Both the position numbers and the translations under genes were made by a program. 64,000 nucleotides of DNA from an uncultured Latescibacterota bacterium (GTDB lineage: Bacteria > Latescibacterota > UBA2968). The notes under the pieces were generated by a model. The model searched no databases. It was given only the letters and a program-made list of their open reading frames with translations, and had not been told where the DNA came from. Of this stretch, positions 34,470-43,178 are shown piece by piece. The stretch covers positions 1,721,339 through 1,785,338 of the forward strand of contig OX638329.1 in assembly GCA_951812755.1 (NCBI GenBank). The letters run 5' to 3'. Positions within the stretch are counted from its first letter, which is position 1; each line of letters starts with the position of its first letter.

Positions 34470-34856
34470 CTATTCGCACCTGCCGCCGATCACGAGCAAA
34501 AAGGCACTATCCTCCAGAGCTTTGACACTATGGGGTAAGTGGGCAGCGCAAACCGCAGCGTCACCTGTTCTCAATGGTTTAGATTCAGTGGCTGTGGAGA
34601 ACTCGAGATGTCCAGATAGGGCTGTGACGGTGATTGGTCCAGGGGCGGTATGTTCATGAAGCACGGCTTGGGCCTTTAATACTATCAAGACAACCGTCAA
34701 ATCATTTCCATGCACTAAGGACAAGGAGTTTCGTCCCGCATGGTCAATAACATCCTCCGTCATGAGTTGTTCGGCCATACTCAACAGCGAAAAAGACGTA
34801 ACGGTAGAATCGATTATTTCGACAGGCCGAAAAGGACGTTCATAGGCTTGGCTCAT
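34470..34856 (-). CDS. Small cupin-domain protein
   Basis: A 128-aa single-domain cupin. The conserved double-psi fold is suggested by VLHEHTAPGPITVTALSGHLEF (motif 1, with His and Glu ligands) and the later LPHSVKALEDSAFLLV (motif 2, a His). It could bind a metal and act as an enzyme or a sensor. There is a stop followed in frame by an antitoxin fragment. It lies within the island between transporter genes and has no obvious functional partner there. Confidence 0.8.
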   Translation of the reverse strand: MSQAYERPFRPVEIIDSTVTSFSLLSMAEQLMTEDVIDHAGRNSLSLVHGNDLTVVLIVLKAQAVLHEHTAPGPITVTALSGHLEFSTATESKPLRTGDAAVCAAHLPHSVKALEDSAFLLVIGGRCE

Positions 34857-34982
34857 GATTAGAGTTCCTTAAGAATTTATGTGAGTTATCTCAAATGCCG
34901 CGATGTTGCGACTCTCTCGGCTGAACTCTACTTACCTGGCGATTTCAGACGTCTTACTTAGATGGGCAGCATGATACTTGTC

Positions 34983-36089
34983 TCACTGAGCCAGCCAGGC
35001 ACTGAAGCGCTCGTTCATTTCGTCGATGTGATCGCTCCACCATTCCCAGGAATTTCGCAGGGCGCGCTTAGAATTTTGCGGGTTATTGGGCATGTGGGGG
35101 TTCATGTCCACACCCTTCTCGGCGTGTGTCGATATCAGTGCCTCCGCAGATATGCGCGTGGGGCTGTAGGCGATGTAACGGCCGACGCCAGCTATGGCTT
35201 TCGCTGTTGCGGAAAAGTGGAGAAACTTCTTTGCAGCTTCGAGGTTCCGCGTTCCCGCGACAATCACCAGTCCGCCCGTGTCCAGTATTTGCCCGTCCCA
35301 CACAATGACAAAGGGCTGATTTTCCAATACCTGTGCATTGAAGATGCGCCCGTTGTAGGCTGTGGACATCACTACCTCGCCATCGGCGAGCATCTGCGGT
35401 GGCTGTGCTCCGGCTTCCCACCATACGATGTGGTCTTTGATGGTGTCTAACTTGCGAAAGGCACGATCTACGCCTTCGGGCGTATTGAGGGTGGGATATA
35501 CTTTGTTGAGCGGTACGCCGTCGGCAATCAGCGCGAATTCCAGGTTTGCCAGAGGTGTGCGGCGCATGCCTCTGCGTCCGGGGAATTTTTCGAGGTCAAA
35601 GAAGTCGGCCATTGTGGTGGGTTTTTCACCCGGGATATTCTTCTCGTTGTACGCATATACGGTGGAGTAAAATATCGTTGCCGGGCCGCAATCCGTCATC
35701 GTTCCGAGCGGAAAATCTTGTGCCGCAGGCGTTCCATCGGCTCCTGCTGGTAGCGATTTGACAGGAATGGGTTCGAGCAGGCCCTCATCGCAGCCTCGCA
35801 CCATGTCGGGAATTTCCATATCGACGACGTCCCAATGCACATTGCCCGATTCGACCTGTGCGCGGATTTGTGCCAGCCCGCCGTTGTAGTCTTCGAGGTT
35901 GATTTTAATGCCTGTTTCAGCGGTGAACGCTTCGTGGTAGCCTTTGACACAGGCGCGCGCATAAGATCCGCCCCAGGAGACCACGGTCAGGGGTCGGTCG
36001 TTGGCAACTGCCCGACTCGCAGTTAATATCGCCAGTGCGGTCAGTACAATTAGATAAAATGCCGTTTTACACTTGTTTTTCCACTTCAA
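34983..36089 (-). CDS. Polyamine-type ABC transporter substrate-binding protein (copy 1)
   Basis: A 368-aa periplasmic binding protein of the PotD/PotF group. It has a cleavable signal peptide (residues 1-29, ending AVA) without lipobox, then a binding fold beginning RPLTVVSWGGSYARACVKG. It starts with TTG at 36089, supported by GAGGAGG at 8 bases. It is a tandem duplicate of the gene at 36155, with long identical stretches. The two lie downstream of the ATPase on the same strand. The ligand is likely a polyamine or another small cation, but family members also bind other compounds. Confidence 0.92.
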   Translation of the reverse strand: MKWKNKCKTAFYLIVLTALAILTASRAVANDRPLTVVSWGGSYARACVKGYHEAFTAETGIKINLEDYNGGLAQIRAQVESGNVHWDVVDMEIPDMVRGCDEGLLEPIPVKSLPAGADGTPAAQDFPLGTMTDCGPATIFYSTVYAYNEKNIPGEKPTTMADFFDLEKFPGRRGMRRTPLANLEFALIADGVPLNKVYPTLNTPEGVDRAFRKLDTIKDHIVWWEAGAQPPQMLADGEVVMSTAYNGRIFNAQVLENQPFVIVWDGQILDTGGLVIVAGTRNLEAAKKFLHFSATAKAIAGVGRYIAYSPTRISAEALISTHAEKGVDMNPHMPNNPQNSKRALRNSWEWWSDHIDEMNERFSAWLAQ

Positions 36090-36154
36090 GTTATGTCCTC
36101 CTCATATGGTATGGTTAGAAGATGCAGTAGTCTATAGGTGTTCAAACATATTCC

Positions 36155-37255
36155 TTACTGCGCCAGCCAGGTGCTGAATTGCTCGTTTATTTCGTCGATG
36201 TGAACGCTCCACCATTCCCAGGCATTTCGCAGGGCGCGCTTAGAATTTTGTGGGTTGTTGGGCATGTGGGGGTTCATATCGACATCCTTTTCGGCGTGTT
36301 TCGATATCAGTGCCTCCGCAGAGTGGCGCGTGGGGCTATAGGCGATGTAGCTACCGACGCCAGCCATGGCCTTCGCTGTTGAGGCGAAATTGAGAAACTT
36401 TTTTGCGGCTTCGAGGTTCTGCGTTCCCGCGACAATAGCGAGTCCAGACAGATCCAGTATTTGTCCATCCCACACGATGACAAAGGGCTGATTTTCCAAT
36501 ACCTGTGCATTGAAGATGCGCCCGTTGTAAGCCGTGGTCATCACCACTTCGCCATCGGCGAGCATCTGTGGAGGCTGCGCCCCGGCTTCCCACCATACGA
36601 TGTGGTCTTTGATGGTGTCCAATTTGCGGAAGGCGCGATCCACGCCTTCGGGCGTGTCGAGGGTGGCATATACCTTATTGAGCGGTACGCCGTCGGCGAT
36701 TAGTGCGAATTCCAGGTTCTCCTGGGGTGAGCGGCGCATGCCTCGGCGTCCGGGAAATTTTTCGATGTCAAAGAAATCGGCTATTGTGGTGGGTTTTTCA
36801 CCCGGGATATTCTCTTCATTGTACGCGTATATAGTGGAGTAAAACAGTGTTGCTACGCCACAGTCTGTCGATGTCCCGAATAGAAAATCCTCTTCCGCAG
36901 GCGTTCCGTCGGCTCCCGCTGGCAGCGAGTCGATCTCAACGCGTTCGAGCAGGCCCTCATCGCAGCCTTGCGCCCATGTCGGAAATCTCAAATCGACGAC
37001 ATCCCAATGCACATTGCCCGCTTGAACCTGTGCGCGGATCTGCGCCAGCCCACCGTTGTAGTCTTCGAGATTGATTTTAATGCCTGTTTCAGCGGTGAAC
37101 GCTTCGTGGTAGCCTTTGACGCATGCGCGTGCATAAGATCCGCCCCAGGAAACCACAGTCAGCGGTCGGTCTTCCGAGATATCACAGCCCAGAGTCAACA
37201 TCGCCAGCGCGGTTATTATCGCGGTGCATAATGTCTTTCTCTGTTTGGTATTCAT
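36155..37255 (-). CDS. Polyamine-type ABC transporter substrate-binding protein (copy 2, lipoprotein)
   Basis: A 366-aa binding protein, nearly the same as copy 1 in the mature part. Here the signal peptide ends in a lipobox TLGC (Cys24), so this copy is membrane-anchored while copy 1 is free in the periplasm. The ATG at 37255 overlaps the ATPase stop (ATGA) and has GAGGAGG upstream, so it is the first binding protein of the operon. The divergence is concentrated at the N-terminus and in residues around 80-130. Confidence 0.93.
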   Translation of the reverse strand: MNTKQRKTLCTAIITALAMLTLGCDISEDRPLTVVSWGGSYARACVKGYHEAFTAETGIKINLEDYNGGLAQIRAQVQAGNVHWDVVDLRFPTWAQGCDEGLLERVEIDSLPAGADGTPAEEDFLFGTSTDCGVATLFYSTIYAYNEENIPGEKPTTIADFFDIEKFPGRRGMRRSPQENLEFALIADGVPLNKVYATLDTPEGVDRAFRKLDTIKDHIVWWEAGAQPPQMLADGEVVMTTAYNGRIFNAQVLENQPFVIVWDGQILDLSGLAIVAGTQNLEAAKKFLNFASTAKAMAGVGSYIAYSPTRHSAEALISKHAEKDVDMNPHMPNNPQNSKRALRNAWEWWSVHIDEINEQFSTWLAQ

Positions 37256-38361
37256 GTCGTATCCTCCTCGTCGTCCGGGTCGAGTACCCGGCAGTCTGTT
37301 GGTGTCCAGCCGATGCGAATTTTATCGCCTTTCAACACGGCTCCGTGTCCCACGATATTGGGTATTTTTGCGATGAAATCCGAGGACTCACATACGTTCA
37401 TGCGAAAGCGCAGATGGTCGCCTAAAAAGGTGATGTCCTCGACTTTTACTTCGAGTTCGTTGGTGTACAGGCCCGGTTCGGGTTCGATGGCGACGCGTTC
37501 CGGGCGAATCGATAGCGTGGTGGCGTCGCCGCGCTGGCAGGGTGCAACGCGCAATGCCTGAATGATTTGGCCGCCGGTTTCCACTTCGCAGATGTCTCCA
37601 TTTACTTCTATCACGCGGCCGTGCAGGCGGTTGTTTTCGCCAATGAAGCGGGCTACAAATGAACGCGCTGGCTCTTCGTAGAGGGCCTCGGGTTCGGCAA
37701 TCTGCACAATGTCTCCCTCCTGCAGGACAGCGATGCGGTTCGACATTACCATGGCCTCTTGCTGGTCGTGCGTGACGTAAACGACGGTCACGCCGAGGCT
37801 CTGGTGGATACGGCGGATTTCGTACTGCATCTCTTCGCGCAGGCGCCGGTCAAGTGCGCCGAGGGGTTCGTCCATTAGCACCAGATCGGGTTCGAATACC
37901 AGCGCGCGGGCGATTGCTACGCGCTGCTGCTGACCGCCAGAGAGCTGGTTGGGGCGCCGGTCTTCCAGGCCGCTGAGGCGAACAAGGTCCAGGGCACGCG
38001 CTACGCGTTCGCGGCACTGTTCTCGGTCAAAGCCACGCACCTCGAGGGGAAATGCGAGGTTCCCGCCTACTGTCATATGCGGGAAGAGCGCGTAGCTCTG
38101 AAATACCATGCCAATGCCTCGCTTTCGCGGGGGCAGTGCGTGTACAGAACGCCCGTCAATGCGGATGTCGCCCGATGTGGGTGTCTCGAAGCCGGCGAGC
38201 ATCATCAAGCAGGTTGTTTTCCCCGACCCGGATGGGCCGAGCAGGGTCAGAAATTCGCCCTTGCGGACGCTGAAGGTGACGTTTTGGACAATTAGAGTGC
38301 GTCCATCGTAACTTTTGCAGACATTCTCAAATTCGACGTAGTTGTTATCATTTGCATTCAT
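37252..38361 (-). CDS. ABC transporter ATPase, PotA-type
   Basis: A 369-aa nucleotide-binding subunit. Walker A GPSGSGKT at residues 42-49, signature LSGGQQQR, Walker B LVLMDEPLGALD, and a C-terminal TOBE-like beta domain from about residue 240. Length is close to PotA (378 aa). It is the first gene of a minus-strand transporter operon: ATPase, two binding proteins, then, after the 2.2 kb island, two permeases. It powers import across the inner membrane. Confidence 0.95.
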   Translation of the reverse strand: MNANDNNYVEFENVCKSYDGRTLIVQNVTFSVRKGEFLTLLGPSGSGKTTCLMMLAGFETPTSGDIRIDGRSVHALPPRKRGIGMVFQSYALFPHMTVGGNLAFPLEVRGFDREQCRERVARALDLVRLSGLEDRRPNQLSGGQQQRVAIARALVFEPDLVLMDEPLGALDRRLREEMQYEIRRIHQSLGVTVVYVTHDQQEAMVMSNRIAVLQEGDIVQIAEPEALYEEPARSFVARFIGENNRLHGRVIEVNGDICEVETGGQIIQALRVAPCQRGDATTLSIRPERVAIEPEPGLYTNELEVKVEDITFLGDHLRFRMNVCESSDFIAKIPNIVGHGAVLKGDKIRIGWTPTDCRVLDPDDEEDTT

Positions 38362-38547
38362 TCGGATATCCTATCCGAGGTTTGAAATCTCGTAAAAAAT
38401 AGATTGATAAGCCTGCGGAATCACGTTTGAAGTTCGTTGAAAATGAATCAAAAGTCAACGTCTTTCCTCTTTCGCCATATCTCGCTTCGCTATATATTTT
38501 AGAAGCTATCATTAACATTTATTATTTTTTCAGAGGAGTCAGATTAT

Positions 38548-39306
38548 ATGCGGTATAAACGCGTTGTTCTCAAACTCAGTGGCGGTGCTGTTTCAGGTGC
38601 TTTGGAATCGGGGTTTGACCCGGAGGCCCTCGAACATATTGCTGATGAAATTCTCGACATTCGCAGCCGGGGTATTGAAATCGGCATTGTGATTGGAGGG
38701 GGCAATATCTTTCGGGGCGAACAGAGTGTGCGGTGGGGTATTGAACGCTCCGAAGCCGATAATATCGGCATGCTCGGCACCATTATCAACAGCCTGATGC
38801 TGCGCGGTGTGCTCAATGCCAAAAGCGATGCCGAGGTGCGCGTGATGACCGCGATTCCGATTAACGCAGTGGCAGAACCCTTTATCCGCCTGGTTGCTGC
38901 TCGGCATCTCGATAAGGGGTATATTGTCATTTTTGCCGGTGGTATTGGCAATCCCTTTCTCACGACTGACTATCCCGGTGTACAGCGCGCGCTCGAGGTG
39001 CGTGCAGAAGCCATTTTGTTTGCCAAGCACAAAGCCAATGGCATTTATACAGACGACCCGAACAAAAATCCCGATGCCAAGCTCTATCGCCGCATCAATC
39101 ACGATACAATTATTCAAAAAAATCTGGGTGCGTTGGATCAGTCCGCAGTGATTCTCGCGCGAGACCATCATTTGCCGATTCACGTTTTTGACTTTGAACA
39201 AAAAGGCCTGATGCGCCGTATTGCGGAGGGCGAGGATGTCGGCACACTGATTACCCAAACGCCAGAAGATGTGCTCGAAGAAGAAAACAGCTATGACACC
39301 GTGTGA
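38548..39306 (+). CDS. pyrH: UMP kinase
   Basis: A 252-aa amino-acid-kinase-fold enzyme that phosphorylates UMP to UDP. N-terminal YKRVVLKLSGGAVSG, the IVIGGGNIFRG loop and the GIYTDDPNKNPDAKLY region are PyrH hallmarks. Hexameric bacterial UMP kinases are usually about 240 aa, so the length is normal. An AGGAG Shine-Dalgarno sequence lies about 9 bases upstream. The intergenic space before it (38362-38547) separates it from the divergent ABC operon and must hold both promoters. The MNT gene begins inside its last codons. Confidence 0.96.
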   Translation: MRYKRVVLKLSGGAVSGALESGFDPEALEHIADEILDIRSRGIEIGIVIGGGNIFRGEQSVRWGIERSEADNIGMLGTIINSLMLRGVLNAKSDAEVRVMTAIPINAVAEPFIRLVAARHLDKGYIVIFAGGIGNPFLTTDYPGVQRALEVRAEAILFAKHKANGIYTDDPNKNPDAKLYRRINHDTIIQKNLGALDQSAVILARDHHLPIHVFDFEQKGLMRRIAEGEDVGTLITQTPEDVLEEENSYDTV

Positions 39307-39616
39307 AAAGAGTCTCAAACTCGCAAAAAAAGTCAAGCTACTGTTGATCCAACGTGGCATTTCCCCCATTAAAACAGTCATGTTTGGATCCAGGGCGCGT
39401 GGTGATGCAGATCCAAGATCAGATCTGGACCTTTTGGTTGTTGTCGAGAAACGTACGCCAGAAATTCGAAAAAAAATTAGCCATTGTGCTTGGGAAGTTG
39501 GATTTGATGCCGAAGTTATCATCCAAACGGTTGTTATGACAAACGATCAGTTAAATGGCCCAGAGGGGTCATCTTTACTCATAAGTGATGTCAATGCAGA
39601 AGGAGTGGCCGTTTGA
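39293..39616 (+). CDS. MNT-type nucleotidyltransferase, antitoxin of an MNT-HEPN pair
   Basis: A 107-aa minimal nucleotidyltransferase. The motif GSRARGDADPRSDLD spells GSX10DXD exactly (Gly32, Ser33, Asp44, Asp46), the catalytic core of the MNT family. In known pairs it transfers nucleotides to the HEPN partner and silences its RNase. The ATG at 39293 overlaps pyrH by 14 bases, and the gene overlaps the HEPN gene by 4 bases. It therefore forms part of a chain of overlapping genes. Confidence 0.85.
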   Translation: MTPCEKSLKLAKKVKLLLIQRGISPIKTVMFGSRARGDADPRSDLDLLVVVEKRTPEIRKKISHCAWEVGFDAEVIIQTVVMTNDQLNGPEGSSLLISDVNAEGVAV

Positions 39617-40038
39617 ATCAGGACGATGTAAAAGCACTTATTCAAAGCCGCTTTAAGCAGGCCAGAGAAGCACTGGATGATGCTCAATTTTTATCAAAAG
39701 CAGGACGAGGGAATCGCACAATTGTCAACCGGGCCTATTATGCTGCGTTTTATGCATGTCTTGCGCTATTGCAAACCGTCGAGCTAACACCTCGCAGACA
39801 CCGAGGAGTGTTGTCATTTTTTGATCGAGAATTTGTTAGAACCGGTCATTTTTCGAAAGAAAATTCCCAACAATTTCATCAACTTTTCGACCTGCGTCTG
39901 GAAGATGATTATACACGAATGGACCTCATTTCAAAAGAAGAGGCCGAGCAGGCTCTATCATTATCCAAAAAATTTGTAGAAGCCATCCGCATATACCTCG
40001 TACAAAATCAATATCTCGATTCGGAGGACCCCACATGA
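39613..40038 (+). CDS. HEPN-domain protein, toxin of an MNT-HEPN pair
   Basis: A 141-aa HEPN protein of the UPF0332/COG1895 group. The helical NRAYYAAFYACLALL block (residues 39-53) is the family mark; the later RRHRGVLSFFDREFVRTGH section includes an Arg72-x6-His79 spacing that could be the RNase motif. It starts with TTG at 39613, with GAAGGAG about 8 bases before, and its coding region overlaps the MNT gene by 4 bases and purD by 4. This is a tight toxin-antitoxin pair. Toxic activity is inferred from family. Confidence 0.85.
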   Translation: MNQDDVKALIQSRFKQAREALDDAQFLSKAGRGNRTIVNRAYYAAFYACLALLQTVELTPRRHRGVLSFFDREFVRTGHFSKENSQQFHQLFDLRLEDDYTRMDLISKEEAEQALSLSKKFVEAIRIYLVQNQYLDSEDPT

Positions 40039-41309
40039 AACTCCTGGTCATTGGTAGAGGCGGGCGCGAACACGCCTTTGTCTGGAAGCTCGCTCAGAGC
40101 AACAAGATTACCAGGTTATACGCAGCGCCCGGAAGCCCGGGTATGGCACAATATGCCGAGTGTGTCGATATCTCGGATAGCGATCTCAATGGTCTGGCAG
40201 ATTTTGCACAACGAGAGGGCATTGACATTTCGGTCATCGGTCCCGAAGCACCCCTCGCAGATGGTATTGTCGATATTTTTACAGAACGGGGGCTTGTGGT
40301 TTTTGGTCCCACACAGGCAGCGGCGCAAATTGAAGCGGATAAAGATTTTGCGCTTGAACTCATGCACAAATACGATATTCCAACCGGTGCTTACGAAACT
40401 TTTGTGGATGCGGAAACAGCCAGAGAACGGCTCAGGGAATGGCAACACCCGCTCTATCTCAAAGTGAGCGGCCTCGCTGCGGGTAAAGGGGCGATTTATT
40501 GTGAGACTCTGCAAGATTCGTATAAAACCGTGGATGAAGTGATGGTGCAACGCGCTTTTGGCGCATCGGGTGACAAGCTGGTTGCAATGGAGTTGCTCGA
40601 GGGGGAAGAAGCGTCGATATTTGGATTTTCAGATGGCAAAAATATTGTTTGTGTTGTGCCTTCGCAGGACCACAAGACGATTGGTGAAGGTGATGTGGGG
40701 CTAAACACGGGCGGTATGGGCGCGTATGCGCCTGCTCCGGTTGTTACGCCGGAACTCTTTGACGATATTGTTCAGCGCATTATGAAACGCACGGTACATG
40801 CCCTGTCACAGGAGGATCGTCCATACAAAGGCATTCTCTACGGTGGTATTATTGTCACGGCTGATGGTCCCAAAGTAATTGAATTTAACTGCCGCATGGG
40901 AGATCCGGAAACGCAGGTGGTTCTCCCGTTGATCAAAACCGATTTCGTAGATATAATTGAGGCTGTGTGCAATGGTTCGGTGGCGGATCTCGATATTGAA
41001 CTCGACAATCGCGCGGCGACCTGCGTGGTCATGGCATCGGGGGGCTATCCCGAAGCATACGATACTGGCTTCCCCATTTCCGGGATTGACCGCGCCGAGG
41101 CACCGGGTGATGTGATTGTTTTTCACGCTGGCACGGGACGCAAAGATGGCCAGCTCGTCACCAATGGCGGGCGCGTTATCGGCGTTACTGCAATCGGTGA
41201 TACCATCAAATCTTCTATTGACCGCGCTTACGGGGCTGTAGGTAAAATTGATTTTGACAACGCCTATTGCCGGCGAGATATTGGGCATCGCGCTTTGACA
41301 AATGTTTGA
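40035..41309 (+). CDS. purD: Phosphoribosylamine-glycine ligase
   Basis: A 424-aa ATP-grasp enzyme of purine synthesis that joins glycine to phosphoribosylamine. The opening MKLLVIGRGGREHAF, the SPGMAQYAECVDI section, the ATP-grasp segment LKVSGLAAGKG and the final metal site EFNCRMGDPETQ are all present. The ATG at 40035 overlaps the HEPN stop (ATGA). The gene is standard in length and intact. It is followed after 34 bases by the VapB-like gene. Confidence 0.97.
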   Translation: MKLLVIGRGGREHAFVWKLAQSNKITRLYAAPGSPGMAQYAECVDISDSDLNGLADFAQREGIDISVIGPEAPLADGIVDIFTERGLVVFGPTQAAAQIEADKDFALELMHKYDIPTGAYETFVDAETARERLREWQHPLYLKVSGLAAGKGAIYCETLQDSYKTVDEVMVQRAFGASGDKLVAMELLEGEEASIFGFSDGKNIVCVVPSQDHKTIGEGDVGLNTGGMGAYAPAPVVTPELFDDIVQRIMKRTVHALSQEDRPYKGILYGGIIVTADGPKVIEFNCRMGDPETQVVLPLIKTDFVDIIEAVCNGSVADLDIELDNRAATCVVMASGGYPEAYDTGFPISGIDRAEAPGDVIVFHAGTGRKDGQLVTNGGRVIGVTAIGDTIKSSIDRAYGAVGKIDFDNAYCRRDIGHRALTNV

Positions 41310-41343
41310 GCAAGAGAGTCCTCTTACAATGAGGAGGTAAAAA

Positions 41344-41607
41344 ATGGCACTTATAGAACATGGTAAGGTACAAGACGGGAGTATTTTGCTCTCAAAGCCT
41401 TTGCCCTTACCCGAAGGGACAGAGGTGGTCATATATGTTGAAACGATTAACACCGCCCACCAAAGCACTACATCCGATGAGCGCGAGGATTTTACCGCCT
41501 TACCTTTCTTTGGTATGTGGGCAGAACGCGAAGATATGAGTGATAGTGCATCATGGGTGCGAAAGGATAGAAAAAAGTGGCACCAACGAATCATACCCCA
41601 GGAGTGA
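41344..41607 (+). CDS. VapB-like antitoxin
   Basis: An 87-aa protein that lies just upstream of a PIN-domain gene and overlaps it by 31 bases. The N-terminal half (MALIEHGKVQDGSILLSKP...LPEGTEVVIYVE) is a small beta-rich DNA-binding fold like AbrB or DUF104-type antitoxins; the C-terminal charged helix would bind the toxin. A GAGGAGG Shine-Dalgarno sequence precedes the ATG. The role as antitoxin is inferred from position and fold. Confidence 0.78.
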   Translation: MALIEHGKVQDGSILLSKPLPLPEGTEVVIYVETINTAHQSTTSDEREDFTALPFFGMWAEREDMSDSASWVRKDRKKWHQRIIPQE

Positions 41608-41975
41608 TTGATACTGATATTCTTATTGATGCGGCGAGGGGTATCGTAGATGCGGTCACGTTTTTGGTTGCTCAGCAAGTATCGGGCATCCAAATTAGCA
41701 CCATTTCCGCTATGGAATTAGTCGTGGGATGTCGCAACAAGACTGAGTTAACTCAGGTACAGCAATTTCTTCAAAAATGTACTGTTTTATCCATTACTAC
41801 CACCGCCTCACAGGTCGCCTATCAACTGATGGAGTCATTCTTCCTGAGTCACGGGCTACTTATGCCCGACGCGCTTATTGCAGCGACGGTTAAGGAACGT
41901 GGACAGACTCTCTATACCAAGAATGTGCGCCACTTTGATATGATTCCAGGATTAACGGTTATGCGACCATACTGA
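41577..41975 (+). CDS. PIN-domain RNase toxin, VapC-like
   Basis: A 132-aa PIN nuclease. Asp12 in GVIDTDILID and a downstream acidic region around LLMPDALIAATV (Asp near residue 98) are the metal-binding carboxylates; a third lies in the SAMELVVG helix. It starts with GTG at 41577, with AGGAT six bases upstream, inside the antitoxin gene. VapC enzymes cleave tRNA or rRNA; the target here is unknown. The pair lies between purD and an oxidoreductase gene. Confidence 0.88.
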   Translation: MAPTNHTPGVIDTDILIDAARGIVDAVTFLVAQQVSGIQISTISAMELVVGCRNKTELTQVQQFLQKCTVLSITTTASQVAYQLMESFFLSHGLLMPDALIAATVKERGQTLYTKNVRHFDMIPGLTVMRPY

Positions 41976-41984
41976 ATACGAGTT

Positions 41985-42011
41985 TTAGTTGCCAACCAAT
42001 TTGGCAACTAA
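41985..42011. terminator. Stem-loop after the VapBC-like pair
   Basis: An 11-bp perfect stem (41985-41995 with 42001-42011; TTAGTTGCCAA arms) and a 5-base loop. The plus-strand sequence after it is not strongly T-rich, so it is only a possible terminator. It separates the purD/VapBC group from the downstream oxidoreductase gene. Confidence 0.45.
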
Positions 42012-42057
42012 GCGTTATAACGTGTATCTTTCTTAAATAAATTTATAGGGACATACA

Positions 42058-43152
42058 ATGTATAGAGCAGCGGTTATTGGTCTGGGGCGTATGGGCAGTA
42101 CATTTGATGACGAAATCACGCAGGGCGGGTCTATTTTCTTGCCCTATTGTCACGCGCCCACTTATTGCGCGCATCCGCAAACCGATCTTATTGCGGGGGC
42201 TGATCCCCACGATGAGCAGCGCGCTCTGTTTGGCGAGCGGTGGGGTGTTGATGGCGAGCACTTGTATGCCAATCATCACGATTTGCTGGAAAATGTAAAA
42301 CCCGATATCGTCAGTGTGACCACCACAGCGCGTTACCGTCCGCAAATTGTGCTGGATGCTGTTGAAGCCGGTGTGAAAGCCTTATGGGTGGAAAAACCCA
42401 TTGCCTTTAGCCTTGAAGAAGCCGATGCTATGGTTAATACTTGCCGGGAAAGTGGCGTTCCCATTGCCGTGTATTGCTCGCGTCGTTACAATCCCTATTT
42501 CAGTGAAGCCCGTCGCATGGTCGAAGCCGGGGAACTCGGCGATATTCTCCAGATCACGGCTTATGCCCAGTGCGGTTTGTCGCACAATGGCAGCCACGCG
42601 ATAGACACTATTCGCTATCTTGCAGGTGGCGATGTTTCATGGGTTTTTGGAGAGATGGCGTCAGATGAGGAAGCGGCATCTGATGATGATCTGATGGGCA
42701 ATGGGTATCTCGCTTTTGACAATGGCGTTCGGGCATATCTTCGCGGGACATCGACGGGTGTTGCTTCGTGGGAATTTGATATTATTGGGACACAGGGCAG
42801 GGTGCGTACGTTATCGGATGCGCTTGAGTTTGAGTTTTTCCAGAGGGTTTCAGGCGGCTTGGGAAACCGGGGTGTCCCCGCCAGGTCTCCTTTCCCGCAG
42901 CCAGCGCGTCCCGTAGGGCAGGGTATTATCACTGTTGATGATTTGATTGATGCTATGGAGAATAACCGTCCGCCGCGTTGCTCGGGAGCTGATGGTCGCG
43001 CTGCTCTCGAGGTTGCTATTGCTCTGCGGGAATCCCATCGGCGTGGTGGCGTCCGTATTGATCTGCCGATTGAGGACAGGTCGCTCAAAGTTTTTTCCAG
43101 CGAGACTCAAGGAGACCACACACCTGCGCGCGTGCGCCGGTTGAATCAGTGA
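42058..43152 (+). CDS. Gfo/Idh/MocA-family oxidoreductase
   Basis: A 364-aa dehydrogenase with the Rossmann start MYRAAVIGLGRMGS and the EKPIAFSLEE block (catalytic Lys near residue 114), followed by a C-terminal domain with HAIDTIRYLAG. It has an insert at the N-terminus (FDDEITQGGSIFLPYCH) before the second Rossmann strand. It is the third member of this family in the window but not a close copy of the other two. It ends 26 bases before the purE start and may be in the same operon. Confidence 0.92.
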   Translation: MYRAAVIGLGRMGSTFDDEITQGGSIFLPYCHAPTYCAHPQTDLIAGADPHDEQRALFGERWGVDGEHLYANHHDLLENVKPDIVSVTTTARYRPQIVLDAVEAGVKALWVEKPIAFSLEEADAMVNTCRESGVPIAVYCSRRYNPYFSEARRMVEAGELGDILQITAYAQCGLSHNGSHAIDTIRYLAGGDVSWVFGEMASDEEAASDDDLMGNGYLAFDNGVRAYLRGTSTGVASWEFDIIGTQGRVRTLSDALEFEFFQRVSGGLGNRGVPARSPFPQPARPVGQGIITVDDLIDAMENNRPPRCSGADGRAALEVAIALRESHRRGGVRIDLPIEDRSLKVFSSETQGDHTPARVRRLNQ

Positions 43153-43178
43153 AAAACCAAATACTAAAGGAGATTTTT

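Noticed and set aside
40806-41693. Open frame of 295 codons on the minus strand
   Set aside because: It crosses purD and the VapBC-like genes in antisense and has no family features.
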